From positions 1-35,381 of the forward strand of contig CAOKEO010000017.1 of NCBI GenBank assembly GCA_948467495.1: a DNA stretch of 35,381 bases. The letters are read 5' to 3'. The notes beneath the pieces are model-generated. The model saw only the letters and a program-made list of their open reading frames with translations. It was not told the origin of the DNA and searched no databases. Position numbers and translations under genes: made by a program. This DNA comes from an uncultured Clostridium sp. (GTDB lineage: Bacteria > Bacillota > Clostridia > TANB77 > CAG-508). Shown here piece after piece: positions 1-8,397 of this stretch. How positions within the stretch are numbered: position 1 is the stretch's first letter; each line of letters begins with the position of its first letter.

Positions 1-51
1 TTTTTATTTTAACATGTCCTTATCTTTTCTGTCTAATTTAGTATAACCGAT

Positions 52-438
52 TCAATTATTAATATATCTTAATTCTCCAAGTATAACTTCCTTATATTTC
101 AAATCATTTTCGTCTGATACTATATATGGTTCTAATTCTGTTATTGGTACAGGAATCATGTTACTTATTCTTAAAGTCCCATATAAACGACCACCTTCAT
201 GTATTCTTATTATAGTTTTTGTATCATTTCTAATAATCTTTTTATTAACGTCTATATAATCTGATTTTTTAGGAGATGACATTGGAATATAGTAATTGAA
301 TTCATTTACAGTTAATACAATCCCTAAATATTTTCTTTCATGAGTTCTTATATCTTCTTTATTATCATAAATTTTATCATCAAATTGTCTTAAGTATTTT
401 ATGTATTTATCACTTACACTATATAAATTTAATTTCAT
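52..438 (-). CDS. toxN: ToxN/AbiQ-family endoribonuclease toxin (type III TA), C-terminally short
   Basis: The 128-residue product begins KLNLYSVSDKYIKYLRQFDD and contains an IPMSSPKK segment, the hallmark N-terminal half of the ToxN/AbiQ/CptN endoribonucleases. In type III systems this toxin cleaves RNA and is held inactive by a repeated RNA encoded just upstream. The start at 438 is chosen because GGAGATTAATT precedes it; an ATG at 477 lies inside the upstream terminator. The locus has the full type III order: promoter, three tandem repeats, terminator, toxin. Family members are usually about 150-175 residues, so this copy lacks a C-terminal segment. It stops at TGA (52-54), and a further 15 codons stay open in the same frame after it, which may be the eroded tail. 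Family assignment is firm; activity is uncertain. Confidence 0.88.
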   Translation of the reverse strand: MKLNLYSVSDKYIKYLRQFDDKIYDNKEDIRTHERKYLGIVLTVNEFNYYIPMSSPKKSDYIDVNKKIIRNDTKTIIRIHEGGRLYGTLRISNMIPVPITELEPYIVSDENDLKYKEVILGELRYINN

Positions 439-461
439 AATTAATCTCCTATATATAAAAT

Positions 462-494
462 AAGAGAAGTATATCACAAAGGATACCTTCTCTT
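462..494 (-). terminator. Attenuating terminator between toxI and toxN
   Basis: On the minus strand AAGAGAAG and CTTCTCTT, extended by a few AT pairs, form a hairpin followed by a U-rich run. It sits between the RNA repeats and the toxin start, where type III loci carry a leaky terminator that sets the antitoxin:toxin ratio. Confidence 0.75.
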
Positions 495-611
495 GATTTT
501 AACTTTCTCAATTATAAGGCTGTGAAACACCCGATTTATAACTTTCTCAATTGTAAGGTTGTGAAACACCCGATTTATAACTTTCTCATTTCTTTATGGC
601 TGTGAAACACC
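495..611 (-). ncRNA. toxI: ToxI antitoxin RNA, three tandem repeats
   Basis: Three direct repeats of about 38-40 nt occupy 572-611, 533-571 and 495-532 (minus-strand order). Each has GTGTTTCACA near the start, a variable TTATAATT-like middle and GAGAAAGTTA near the end. The array lies between a sigma-A promoter and the toxN terminator. In this family each processed repeat folds as a pseudoknot that binds and inhibits one toxin. The repeats are contiguous with no spacers, so this is not a CRISPR array. Confidence 0.85.
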
Positions 612-627
612 ACGATTTTCTATATTT

Positions 628-657
628 ATTATACTATTTTTTTATGCTTACTGTCAA
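628..657 (-). promoter_or_regulatory. Sigma-A promoter of toxI-toxN
   Basis: TTGACA (652-657) and TATAAT (628-633) are both perfect and are separated by 18 nt on the minus strand. The predicted start near 620 leads straight into the first ToxI repeat. Confidence 0.85.
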
Positions 658-783
658 GTAATAACATATAATAAATATACTATATTTTATGCAAATTTTA
701 TTTATTTATGTAATATATTAAAATAATAGAGTTGCTATTATCAAATATATCCTCACTTTGTATTATAGCTTTTTCTTCTGCTT

Positions 784-924
784 TTAATTTCCATGATTTA
801 TCTTCTCCATTTTTTTTGCAATTAATTCTTCTAATTTCTCTTCCATATGCCATTCGTCTTTCAAAAGTAACACGAATATATTCTTCACCTGTTTCTTTTT
901 TTCCATATTAGAAAATACTCTCAT
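784..924 (-). CDS. Small unknown protein, possible -1 frameshift extension
   Basis: A 46-codon reading frame starts at ATG 924 behind an excellent AGGAGGACT ribosome-binding site, 20 bp after the PBP stop codon, so it is probably co-transcribed with it. I do not recognise the product. Codons 8-10 read GAA AAA AAG, which contains the in-phase A-AAA-AAG heptamer known from dnaX -1 frameshifting. Slipping there would open a 75-residue product ending at 698, with a more protein-like sequence (E-T-G-E-E-Y-I-R-V-T-F-E-R-R). A one-base change in the A run would explain the same thing. The strong RBS argues that something is translated; which frame is real is open. Confidence 0.5.
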   Translation of the reverse strand: MRVFSNMEKKKQVKNIFVLLLKDEWHMEEKLEELIAKKMEKINHGN

Positions 925-943
925 AGTCCTCCTATTCTTTTAT

Positions 944-3490
944 TTATTCTCTGCTTGTATTAATTCTATTCTTCGACATATTAGTCGATTGATTACTTCT
1001 ATTAGTATTACTTGAATTATTCTGATTTACTGTAGCATTCGTATTGGTAGTAGATGTGTTAGTACGGTTTATGCTATTAGATGAGTTAGTAGTCACTTTA
1101 TTAGAATTGTTGATATTAGTAGAATTTGTATTACTTTTATTATTCATAGAAGTATTATTGGTAAGTATATTAGAATTCTTATTTGTATTTACATTTGAAT
1201 TTATATTTGCATTATTAGTAGGATTATTGTTTTGAGGAACTTGTTGAGGATCCACGGCATCGATATCTTGTGTAATGCCTTGAATGATTTCTTCCACTTT
1301 ATTTTGTGTGGTATTATTTTTATTTTCTTTCAATTCTGAACCAGTATGATTACCACATAAGTTTGGCATAGTAAGCCATAAGAAATATTCTGTATAGGTA
1401 TTAGAACATCCAGTAGTTGCTTTCTTTCCTGTCTCTGCACAAATGGTACAACTTGAAATAGCAGATGGCTTTTCAAAAGTCGCACTATTTAATCCTGTAT
1501 GTATTCTTGACATCACATTTGCCCACAATAATCCTGCTGGATTTCTTTTATTATATTCGATGGATTCATTTTCATCATAGCCGTACCAAGTAACAGCAGT
1601 ATAATATGGCGTAAAGCCACAAAGCCATCTATCATAATTCTCATCAGTGGTCCCTGTTTTAGCAGCAACATCCACGCCTGCTATTTTACAATAAGTTGCG
1701 GTTCCATGAGACCCAATGACTGGCTGTGTTAATATTTCTTTTACGATATAAGCAACTTCTTTGGATACCACTCTTTTCTTTTTTTGTGACGGTTTGATAA
1801 TCGTTTTTCCTATCTTGTTATCAATACCAGAATAAAAGCTTGGTTCTATGTATTCCCCATCATTAGCTATAGTTGCATAAGCACCTGCCATTTCTAATGG
1901 ACTAATTCCCTTTTGTAAACCTCCTAAAGATAGAACTAAGGTTTCATCTTCTTCAGTTAATGTACTAATTCCCATTTTTTCTAAGTATTTGATAGAAATT
2001 TTTGGTTTTAAGGTTTCCATGATTTCTACAAATGGAATATTTTGAGAAGATTCTACTGCTCTTCGAACCGTTACTTTACCTAAAGGTGGATTGTAATCGG
2101 TTGGATGATAGCCTTCTGGAAAATCCCTTTCTGTATCATCATAAATGGAGGAAGCAGTAATAATTTTTTTATCAATAGCAGGTATTAAAATAGATAATGG
2201 TTTTATGGAAGAACCTGTTTGACGAATACTTTGTGTGGCTCTATTTAGGGTTCTTGCTTGTGTCTTCTTTCCCAATCCGCCAGTACAACTTACCACATAT
2301 CCTGTTTTATGGTCTATAATTACCATAGCAGATTGAGATGAATTACCTCCTATTTTAGAAGGAATACTATATTTAGATTTTTCAAATTCGGTTTCGGTTT
2401 GTTTTTGAATTTTGGAATCCTGTGTACTATGTATCTTCAATCCTGCCATATTGATATAATTGGTAGCAAATGTTTCCGATATGCTATATTTTTCGGCAAT
2501 ATCTTCTGTGATTTCTAAAATCAGTGCATCTGTATGGTACGAATATACTGCATCTTCTGATGGCATCTCCCCTTTTTTAAAATGCAATCCCTTATCCACA
2601 TTGTTAATAGCTGTATTGTAATTTGTTTCATCAATATATTCCAATTCTAACATTTTAGAAAGAACAATTTTGGTTCTTTTCGTAATTCTTTCTGTATTGC
2701 CCTCCTCAAAAGGATTATAAGAATTAGGCGAATGATTCAGACCAGCTAAAAAAGCACATTCTTCTAAAGTTAGGTCTTTGGCTGATTTGTCAAAATAATA
2801 GTGTGCTGCTGTTTCTACACCATATCGATTTGGTCCTACATAGATAATGTTAAAATACCCTTCTAAAATTTCATCTTTAGACAGACAACTTTCTATTAAC
2901 CATGCTTTCCACCATTCTTTGACTTTTCTTGTGATACTATCGGTTGTGTCTCCTGTCAAGTTTTTTACTAATTGTTGTGTGATGGTACTTCCACCATAAG
3001 AAGATTTACCAAAATGAAAGACATAAGAAGCAATCGCACCTCCTGTTCTTTTGATATCAATTCCTCCATGTTTATAGAAACGTTCGTCCTCAATGGCAAC
3101 ATAGGCATTTTTCAAATTGTCTGGTATATCAGATAATGGAATGGTCTGATTCTTTCTTTCACAACCTAATTTAGCAATTTCATTTCCATCTATGTCTAAG
3201 ACAACAGAATTTTCAAATGCTAACATTTCTTTTACAAGTGCTTTCCAGCGATGGGCAGAAATTCCTAATATAACACCTATGACAAGAATGGCAATAAGTA
3301 GGATAAGCAAAATCTTCTTTTTCCACTTTTTATTTTTCTGTTTTTTCAATTTTCGATTTCTTTTGCTGCTTTTTTTGTCTATTTCTTCATCGTCTTCTCT
3401 TCTTTTTCTTTTTTTCTTACGAAAGGCTTTGGGAACAAAATCTTCCTCCTCTTGTTTCGACTTACCTCTCTTCCCTTTTCTATGGTTCAA
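944..3490 (-). CDS. Class A penicillin-binding protein (PBP1A type)
   Basis: This 848-residue bifunctional enzyme polymerises and cross-links peptidoglycan. A strongly basic cytoplasmic tail (1-59) is followed by one membrane anchor (about 60-78). The glycosyltransferase domain (about 90-270) shows E-D-E-R-F-Y-K-H-G at 134-142 with the catalytic Glu, and GGSTITQQL at 167-175. The transpeptidase domain shows the active-site Ser in S-S-I-K (427-430), S-Q-N at 482-484 and K-T-G at 611-613. The last 100 residues are an Asn/Thr/Ser-rich low-complexity tail, probably a wall-spanning linker. The start is TTG, chosen for the AAGGAAAGTGATT site upstream and because no better ATG fits. The gene is transcribed divergently from the GH30 gene. 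Activity motifs are complete. Confidence 0.95.
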   Translation of the reverse strand: MNHRKGKRGKSKQEEEDFVPKAFRKKKRKRREDDEEIDKKSSKRNRKLKKQKNKKWKKKILLILLIAILVIGVILGISAHRWKALVKEMLAFENSVVLDIDGNEIAKLGCERKNQTIPLSDIPDNLKNAYVAIEDERFYKHGGIDIKRTGGAIASYVFHFGKSSYGGSTITQQLVKNLTGDTTDSITRKVKEWWKAWLIESCLSKDEILEGYFNIIYVGPNRYGVETAAHYYFDKSAKDLTLEECAFLAGLNHSPNSYNPFEEGNTERITKRTKIVLSKMLELEYIDETNYNTAINNVDKGLHFKKGEMPSEDAVYSYHTDALILEITEDIAEKYSISETFATNYINMAGLKIHSTQDSKIQKQTETEFEKSKYSIPSKIGGNSSQSAMVIIDHKTGYVVSCTGGLGKKTQARTLNRATQSIRQTGSSIKPLSILIPAIDKKIITASSIYDDTERDFPEGYHPTDYNPPLGKVTVRRAVESSQNIPFVEIMETLKPKISIKYLEKMGISTLTEEDETLVLSLGGLQKGISPLEMAGAYATIANDGEYIEPSFYSGIDNKIGKTIIKPSQKKKRVVSKEVAYIVKEILTQPVIGSHGTATYCKIAGVDVAAKTGTTDENYDRWLCGFTPYYTAVTWYGYDENESIEYNKRNPAGLLWANVMSRIHTGLNSATFEKPSAISSCTICAETGKKATTGCSNTYTEYFLWLTMPNLCGNHTGSELKENKNNTTQNKVEEIIQGITQDIDAVDPQQVPQNNNPTNNANINSNVNTNKNSNILTNNTSMNNKSNTNSTNINNSNKVTTNSSNSINRTNTSTTNTNATVNQNNSSNTNRSNQSTNMSKNRINTSRE

Positions 3491-3541
3491 TTTTAATCAC
3501 TTTCCTTTTATTACTACTATTATGATTTAATCTGATAGAAG

Positions 3542-3677
3542 AGTTTATATGTTTTTCTATTGGAAATAATTTGTGGGGTCCAACAAGTTACAGTCTATAT
3601 GAACTTATTTATTTTTAATAAAAGTTGATGATAGACTGTACACAGTTGAGAATTACCAATAAAAAAAACAATAAACT
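3542..3677. repeat. Dispersed palindromic element, copy A
   Basis: This is a near-palindrome between the divergent PBP and GH30 genes. The outer arms (3542-3563 and 3656-3677) pair imperfectly. Inside are CAAC/GTTG (3581-3584 with 3645-3648) and a perfect 9-bp stem ACAGTCTAT/ATAGACTGT (3590-3598 with 3631-3639), preceded by an unpaired GGGGTCC. The core matches copies B-E although the arms differ in sequence. Confidence 0.65.
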
Positions 3678-3731
3678 TTCTAAAAATAAATATATATTCA
3701 TAGTATATCATAAATCGCATAAAATACAAAT

Positions 3732-5058
3732 ATGGAAATCGAAAAAATAGAAACAAATTTAAAAAGAAATTTATATCTTCATGCCTCTCGCAAGAAGTTC
3801 TCTTCTTCCGATAAAAATATAGAAAACCAAGTCATTCGCATCAACCCAGAATTCACTTTTCAAAAAATCTTAGGATTTGGAGGAGCCTTAACTGAAAGTT
3901 CTTGCTATGTTTTAAGTAAGATGGATAAAAATATCGCCAATGAAATCTTAGAAGAATATTTTGCCGAAAACAAATTAAATTATCAGTTTTGTAGACTTTC
4001 TATTGCTAGTTGTGATTTTTCTTTAGAAAGCTATTCGTATTCACATAAAAATGATTTATCTGACTTTAGTATTCAGCATGACTTGAAATATGTTATTCCT
4101 ACTATTAAATCGGCTCAAAATGTAAATAAAAAGCTTCAATTTCTTTCTTCTCCATGGTCACCCCCTGCTTTTATGAAGGATAATCATCTTTTGTTTGGTG
4201 GCGGAAAGTTATTACCACAATATCGAAAATTATGGGCAGATTACCTAGTAAAATATGTTCTTCAGTATCAAAGTTATGGTATTCCTATCTCGTATATGAC
4301 AATTCAAAATGAACCCAATGCGAAACAAATGTGGGAATCTTGTCTTTATTCTTCAGCAGAAGAAGCTGATTTATTAAAAAATTATCTGTATCCTACTTTT
4401 AAAAGAAATGGTTTGCCTACGCAATTTTTGATATGGGATCATAATAAAGATATTGTATTAGAACGAAATATGGAAACGCTAATTGAAAATAATGCTTTTG
4501 ATTATGTAAAAGGAATTGCTTTTCATTGGTACACTGGTGGGCATTTTGATAGTTTAGAAAGATTGCATCACTTATTCCCTACCCTACTTTTATTTCATAC
4601 AGAAGGCTGTACAGGTTATTCTCATTTTAAACCTCAAGATGAGCTGTTTAATGCGGAAATGTATGCTTATGAAATAATGGAGGATTTTAATCATGGTGTC
4701 AATGCTTTTATAGATTGGAATTTGGTGCTAGATTTTAAACGGTGGTCCGAATCATGTTAGAAATTATTGTAATAGCCTCATCATGATGAATCAACAAAAT
4801 ACAGATTATATAAAAACACCTGCTTTTTATTACGTTTCTCATTTAGCAAAATATGTAAAACCTGGTAGCAAAAGAATTCATTTTAATAAATTTTCTGAAA
4901 ATATTTGTGTATCTGCCTTTCAAAATCCAGATAAAAGTGTTATTATAGTATTGTTAAATAAAACAGATAAAAATGTCGAATACAATTTGTGTTATGAGAA
5001 TTTTGTGCTACATGATAATTTGGATAGCCATGCGATTGTAACTTTTGTTGTACATTAG
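3732..5058 (+). CDS. GH30 family glycosidase, one CGGT recoding site
   Basis: The gene resembles glycoside hydrolase family 30 (glucosylceramidase / beta-1,6-glucanase group). The acid/base Glu lies in Q-N-E-P-N (E194) and the nucleophile in H-T-E-G-C (E291). There is no signal peptide, so the enzyme is probably cytoplasmic. The zero frame stops at 4760, but the conserved barrel end continues in +1 as G-P-N-H-V-R-N-Y. The switch is at an in-phase CGG after codon AAA. Reading CGGT (4740-4743) as residue 337 gives a 441-residue product with the expected G-G-P-N-H. Only this CGG is in phase; three others in the gene are not. The ATG at 3732 has no obvious ribosome-binding site. By itself this would look like a one-base pseudogene; the pattern across the window argues for recoding. 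Confidence 0.82.
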
Positions 5059-5074
5059 TTGCTAATCTTATTTT

Positions 5075-5188
5075 AGTTTCATTATATTTTTTATAGATAA
5101 CAATTTGGAGGAACCAATAAGCTACAATCTGTTATCCTATATAGAATGTGTGATATTGGGAGTTATCCATAAAAAATATAATGAAACT
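5075..5188. repeat. Dispersed palindromic element, copy B
   Basis: The outer arms form a perfect 20-bp stem (5075-5094 with 5169-5188). Inside, GATAAC pairs with GTTATC (5096-5101, 5162-5167) and CCAATA with TATTGG (5114-5119, 5154-5159), with an unpaired GGAGGAA between. The central hairpin is degenerate. The element lies between GH30 and the Xer gene. Confidence 0.7.
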
Positions 5189-5227
5189 CTATCACAATAA
5201 TAACATTTTTAGGAAGGAAGGATACTT

Positions 5228-6211
5228 ATGATTCGTCGAGAGGACAACCCAGAGTTTTTAAATTCTTTTTTAGATTACTCGGTTACTATTTTGAATAAAT
5301 CGCCTAACAGTATAAAAGAATATAACTATGATTTAATGATGTTTTTAAGATTTATCAAATTGCATTTCCATATGACAGATGAGACAGATTTGAAAGAAAT
5401 TAAAATCGATGATATGACAATCGATACCATAAGAAAAATTACTCTAGATGATATTCATGCTTTTATTTCTTATTTAACACGTGAGTATCATAGCAAAGCA
5501 ACCACAAGAGCTAGAAAGGTTTCTACTATTCGTATCTTTTTTAAATACTTAAGTAGAAAAGCTAAATTAATGGATGTGAATCCAGCCCAAGATTTAGAAA
5601 CGCCAAAATTAGATAAAAGACTACCGAAATATCTTTCTCTAGAAGATAGTAAAAAATTATTAAATGTTACCTCAAATGAAGATAATCGAAATTGTGAAAG
5701 AGATTATGCAATTATTACTTTATTTTTAAATTGTGGCATGCGTCTTTCTGAATTGGTTGGTATTAACCTTCAAGATATTGATTTTGAGGATTGCAAATTA
5801 AATGTAATTGGTAAAGGAAATAAAGAAAGAACGATATACTTAAATAAAGCTTGTATGAAAGCACTTGCTGACTACTTAGAGGTACGACCAAAAGAAGGCA
5901 TCAAGCATGACAGTAAAAATTCTGAAAAAGCTCTTTTCTTAAGTGAAAGAAAAACAAGAATTAGTAATCGAACCGTAGAAAATGTTGTTAGTAAACAATT
6001 ACAATGTGCTGGCTTAGATACTAAGAAATATTCTGTTCATAAACTAAGACATACAGCTGCTACTTTGATGTATCAATATGGACAAGTTGATATTAGAGCT
6101 CTTCAAGAATTATTAGGACATGAAAGTATTGCTACTACTGAAATATATACCCATGTTAGTAATGACCAAGTTCGCAATGCTGTAGAAAGTAATCCATTGG
6201 CTGATATATAG
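5228..6211 (+). CDS. Tyrosine recombinase, XerC/XerD type
   Basis: This 327-residue protein has a SAM-like N-terminal DNA-binding domain (about 1-115) and a catalytic domain with the full tetrad: R172 (G-M-R-L-S-E-L), H271 and R274 (H-K-L-R-H-T), H298 (L-G-H-E-S) and the nucleophile Y307 (E-I-Y-T-H-V). Length and motifs match the chromosome dimer-resolving Xer proteins that act at dif; integrases of mobile elements are a less likely alternative. AGGAAGGAAGG lies 7-8 bp before the ATG, and a strong terminator follows the stop. I cannot tell XerC from XerD. Confidence 0.9.
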   Translation: MIRREDNPEFLNSFLDYSVTILNKSPNSIKEYNYDLMMFLRFIKLHFHMTDETDLKEIKIDDMTIDTIRKITLDDIHAFISYLTREYHSKATTRARKVSTIRIFFKYLSRKAKLMDVNPAQDLETPKLDKRLPKYLSLEDSKKLLNVTSNEDNRNCERDYAIITLFLNCGMRLSELVGINLQDIDFEDCKLNVIGKGNKERTIYLNKACMKALADYLEVRPKEGIKHDSKNSEKALFLSERKTRISNRTVENVVSKQLQCAGLDTKKYSVHKLRHTAATLMYQYGQVDIRALQELLGHESIATTEIYTHVSNDQVRNAVESNPLADI

Positions 6212-6212
6212 G

Positions 6213-6237
6213 AGATTGCCTGAAAGGCAATCTTTTT
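6213..6237 (+). terminator. Terminator after the Xer gene
   Basis: AGATTGCC and GGCAATCT pair around a 5-nt loop and are followed by a T run, directly after the stop codon. It also overlaps the end of the convergent LysM gene. Confidence 0.85.
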
Positions 6238-6535
6238 AGATGTTTGGAATTAATATTTTTTGCCCAATCTCTAAATTGCCATCTGAAAGATGATTGATTT
6301 CCTTAATTTCATACATAACCTCTCTAATATCTCTATTTTTATAGTATTGATTTGTCATGGATTCTTTTTCAGCAATAGACCATAAAGTATCCCCCTTTGT
6401 AATATAGTCTTCTCGATAGGCTATTTCTGTTTTAGAATAAGTTCGATTCATTCCTAATACCATAAGAAGAATTAATCCTACTAAAATTAATAGACTCCTA
6501 ATAAATTTCTTTTTATTTACGATTTTTAATTTCAT
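6236..6535 (-). CDS. Membrane-anchored LysM protein, YneA-like
   Basis: The 99-residue protein has a short basic N-terminus, one membrane segment (about 13-28) and a single LysM domain (about 44-98, starting Y-I-T-K-G-D-T-L-W-S-I-A and ending G-Q-K-I-L-I-P). Size and order match YneA, the SOS-induced division inhibitor of Bacillus, which acts at the cell surface. The start at 6535 follows AAAGGAG. The ATG 60 bases upstream is rejected because it contains the -10 box of the promoter. Two LexA-like palindromes flank that promoter. lexA itself is not in the window, so the SOS role is inferred. Confidence 0.75.
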   Translation of the reverse strand: MKLKIVNKKKFIRSLLILVGLILLMVLGMNRTYSKTEIAYREDYITKGDTLWSIAEKESMTNQYYKNRDIREVMYEIKEINHLSDGNLEIGQKILIPNI

Positions 6536-6580
6536 ATATAACCATCTCCTTTTTAGAAACTTTGTTTGCTTGTTGAGATA

Positions 6581-6609
6581 ATTATATACGAACATTTTTT
6601 CTTTGTCAA
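6581..6609 (-). promoter_or_regulatory. Sigma-A promoter of the LysM gene
   Basis: Perfect TTGACA (6604-6609) and TATAAT (6581-6586) with a 17-nt spacer on the minus strand. Confidence 0.85.
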
Positions 6610-6632
6610 TACTTTTTTCAAAAAAATGTTCG
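6589..6632. promoter_or_regulatory. Two LexA (DinR)-like operators
   Basis: Two 14-bp sites resemble the Gram-positive SOS box CGAACATATGTTCG. 6589-6602 (CGAACATTTTTTCT) and 6619-6632 (CAAAAAAATGTTCG) each match 11 of 14 positions. One lies between -10 and -35, the other just upstream of -35, positions suited to repression. Confidence 0.6.
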
Positions 6633-6672
6633 TTTTTTTGAAAATTATTTAGAAATCTTGTTTTTTAGCAAT

Positions 6673-6791
6673 AAAAGTTTCTATATTTTTTATGATGTAA
6701 CAATTCGGGGGGACCAGCAAGATTACAGTCTGTTATATGATTACAGACTGTTTGCAGCTGGGAGTTACAAATAAAAAATATAGAAACTTTT
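6673..6791. repeat. Dispersed palindromic element, copy C (best preserved)
   Basis: A perfect 21-bp outer stem (6673-6693 with 6771-6791) encloses GTAAC/GTTAC, CCAGC/GCTGG and a perfect ACAGTCTGT/ACAGACTGT hairpin, with unpaired GGGGGGA and AAG. It overlaps the 3' end of the histidine phosphatase gene and supplies its last codons and stop. Confidence 0.75.
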
Positions 6792-7328
6792 TATTTCAAA
6801 TAATATATTCTTCCATTTCTCCATTTTTATACCATAATTCTGTATATTACCATCAGCAGGAATTCCTAAAATATGAGCTTTTATTGCTCTTATTACAATA
6901 TTATGAGTGACTAATAATATTGTTCTATCTTTATATTTTACTTTTATATCTTCTAAAAAATCCCACACTCTTTTGCAAAAATCTTGTATGTTTTCTGCCC
7001 CTTCAAATTCTAAATTTTGATAATAATCATAAAAACCTTTAAGATTTACATTGATAAGCAATTGCCCATCTAAAATACCAGCATTTCTTTCTCTTAATCT
7101 ATCATCTATCATTAAGTCTTTTCTTCCATTGTTTGCAATTTCAGCTGTGCTTTTTGCTCGTATAAACGGAGATGCTATTACTAAATCATAATCTATATTT
7201 TCTAGTATTTTTCTTGCTGCTTCTGCTTGTTTTATGCCAGTTTCGTTTAGTACAAGTTTTTCGTTGTAAGCAAATTTTCCTACTCTATTCCAATCTGTTT
7301 GACCATGTCTTAATAGATAAATTTTCAT
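6765..7328 (-). CDS. Histidine phosphatase superfamily protein (GpmB/CobC-like)
   Basis: A 187-residue protein with the N-terminal L-L-R-H-G-Q-T motif (catalytic His8), the A-S-P-F-I-R-A-K-S-T-A-E segment and the second His in V-T-H-N. These enzymes remove phosphate from small metabolites through a phosphohistidine; substrate cannot be read from the sequence. The start at 7328 follows GAGAGGT, 15 bp after the stop of the upstream membrane-protein gene, so the two are probably one operon. The C-terminal tail (about 9 residues) is encoded by palindromic element copy C, which suggests that the element arrived at the gene end and replaced the original tail. Confidence 0.88.
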   Translation of the reverse strand: MKIYLLRHGQTDWNRVGKFAYNEKLVLNETGIKQAEAARKILENIDYDLVIASPFIRAKSTAEIANNGRKDLMIDDRLRERNAGILDGQLLINVNLKGFYDYYQNLEFEGAENIQDFCKRVWDFLEDIKVKYKDRTILLVTHNIVIRAIKAHILGIPADGNIQNYGIKMEKWKNILFEIKSFYIFYL

Positions 7329-7343
7329 TGTGACCTCTCTCAT

Positions 7344-8139
7344 TTATTTTTCAAATATTTTCCTATAATAAGGCTGTATTTCTGGCAATAAACTATCCAA
7401 ATAGATAACATTACCATCTACATCTTCAATTTTCATATTAGGAAAAGTCTTTATCATTTTTTCATCATTCCAATACGTATCGATAAAAGTAAGCAAAGAA
7501 GCTTTTTCCTGCAATTTTAGATGAACCTCTTCCCTTCTTGCAAAATCTTCTGTTTTTATATGGTTTCGAATCACCATCCTTGTGACAAATAAATCTTGGG
7601 CATAACAAGTTAGGACACAATCAAACATCAGAAAAATAATAAGAAAAGAAAGAAATGTTTTTGCTAATTTACGTGATATTCTACTTTTTATTTTGTTTAA
7701 GATATTCTCCAAAAAAGGATTTAATTTCTTTACTAAAAAAATTGTTAAAATGCCCCAAAAAACAGAATACAACAGACAAACTCTTCCATTAAGATTTAAG
7801 ATGTTATTACTATAATCCCACCATTTCGTGTGTAGTACCAGTTCTACTAAAAAGCTAGTTAGGTATTCGGTTATGGAGCCTATTAAATAGCCACCCAAGA
7901 ATAATGTAAAATGGTTTTGGTTGAAATATTGTGATGATACAATAATCATAACAGCTCCTACCCCATAAATTCCGTAAAAATGGTCCATATAAGAAACTTT
8001 GTCTACATTGCCATAGCCCAGTTGTCAAAATACCAAATACAGTTTCTATTAGGTACCCTAAAAAACTGTACAAGATGAAATAAACAAATATCATCTCAAT
8101 ATTGATTTCAAATTTTTTAAATGCTTTGTTTGTCTCCAT
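7344..8139 (-). CDS. PF06541-type integral membrane protein, one CGGA recoding site
   Basis: A multi-pass membrane protein with the F-I-L-Y-S-F-L-G-Y-L-I-E-T-V start and G-P-F-L-x-I-Y-G-x-G motif of the family annotated as putative ABC-transporter type IV (PF06541). Its function is not established. The zero frame from 8139 ends at 7855 in unrelated sequence. Conserved sequence resumes in +1 exactly at an in-phase CGG after codon TTA (7974-7971, CGGA), giving I-Y-G-V-G-A-V. With CGGA as residue 56 the product is 264 residues with about six membrane segments and a soluble C-terminal tail. This is the only CGG in phase. It is probably co-transcribed with the histidine phosphatase. Confidence 0.75.
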
Positions 8140-8300
8140 CTCTTTTCACCTACCGCAATTACTGTACTATAAATTTATTCCCATTATTTGGCATATACTT
8201 TGGTCATAGATGCTAATTTTAATTTGTATTTTTCTTGCATCTCTTTCTCCTTTAAATCTTTCTAACTATATCATACTTTATGTAGAATTTCAATAAAATT

Positions 8301-8382
8301 GATAAAAAGTTTATGTATTGTTTATTCATAACTCCAGCACAGTCTATATTCTTGCTAGTTCTCCAACACATAAACTTTTATC
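8301..8382. repeat. Dispersed palindromic element, short copy E
   Basis: In minus orientation the arms pair over about 19 bp with one bulge, and the core reads CTAGCAAG then TAGACTGTGCTGGAGTTAT. It aligns with copy C except that half of the central hairpin is deleted. CTAGC/GCTGG still pair. Confidence 0.6.
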
Positions 8383-8397
8383 GTTTTAAACACTTAC

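Noticed and set aside
52..54. Stop-codon readthrough in toxN
   Set aside because: The in-frame codons after TGA could be the old C-terminus, but nothing indicates UGA recoding: no other gene in the window shows an internal UGA.
495..611. Short CRISPR-like array
   Set aside because: The three units are contiguous with no spacers, and the array lies between a promoter and a ToxN-family gene; it is ToxI antitoxin RNA.
1044..1235. Val/Leu-rich open frame on the plus strand
   Set aside because: Shadow of the Asn/Thr-rich tail of the PBP; the same artefact occurs opposite the LPSTG protein at 15042-15335.
4733..4743. GH30 frameshift caused by the T4/A3 homopolymers
   Set aside because: Removing a T would also restore the frame, but the break coincides with an in-phase CGG like nine others, so the common explanation is preferred. 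This site alone is not decisive.
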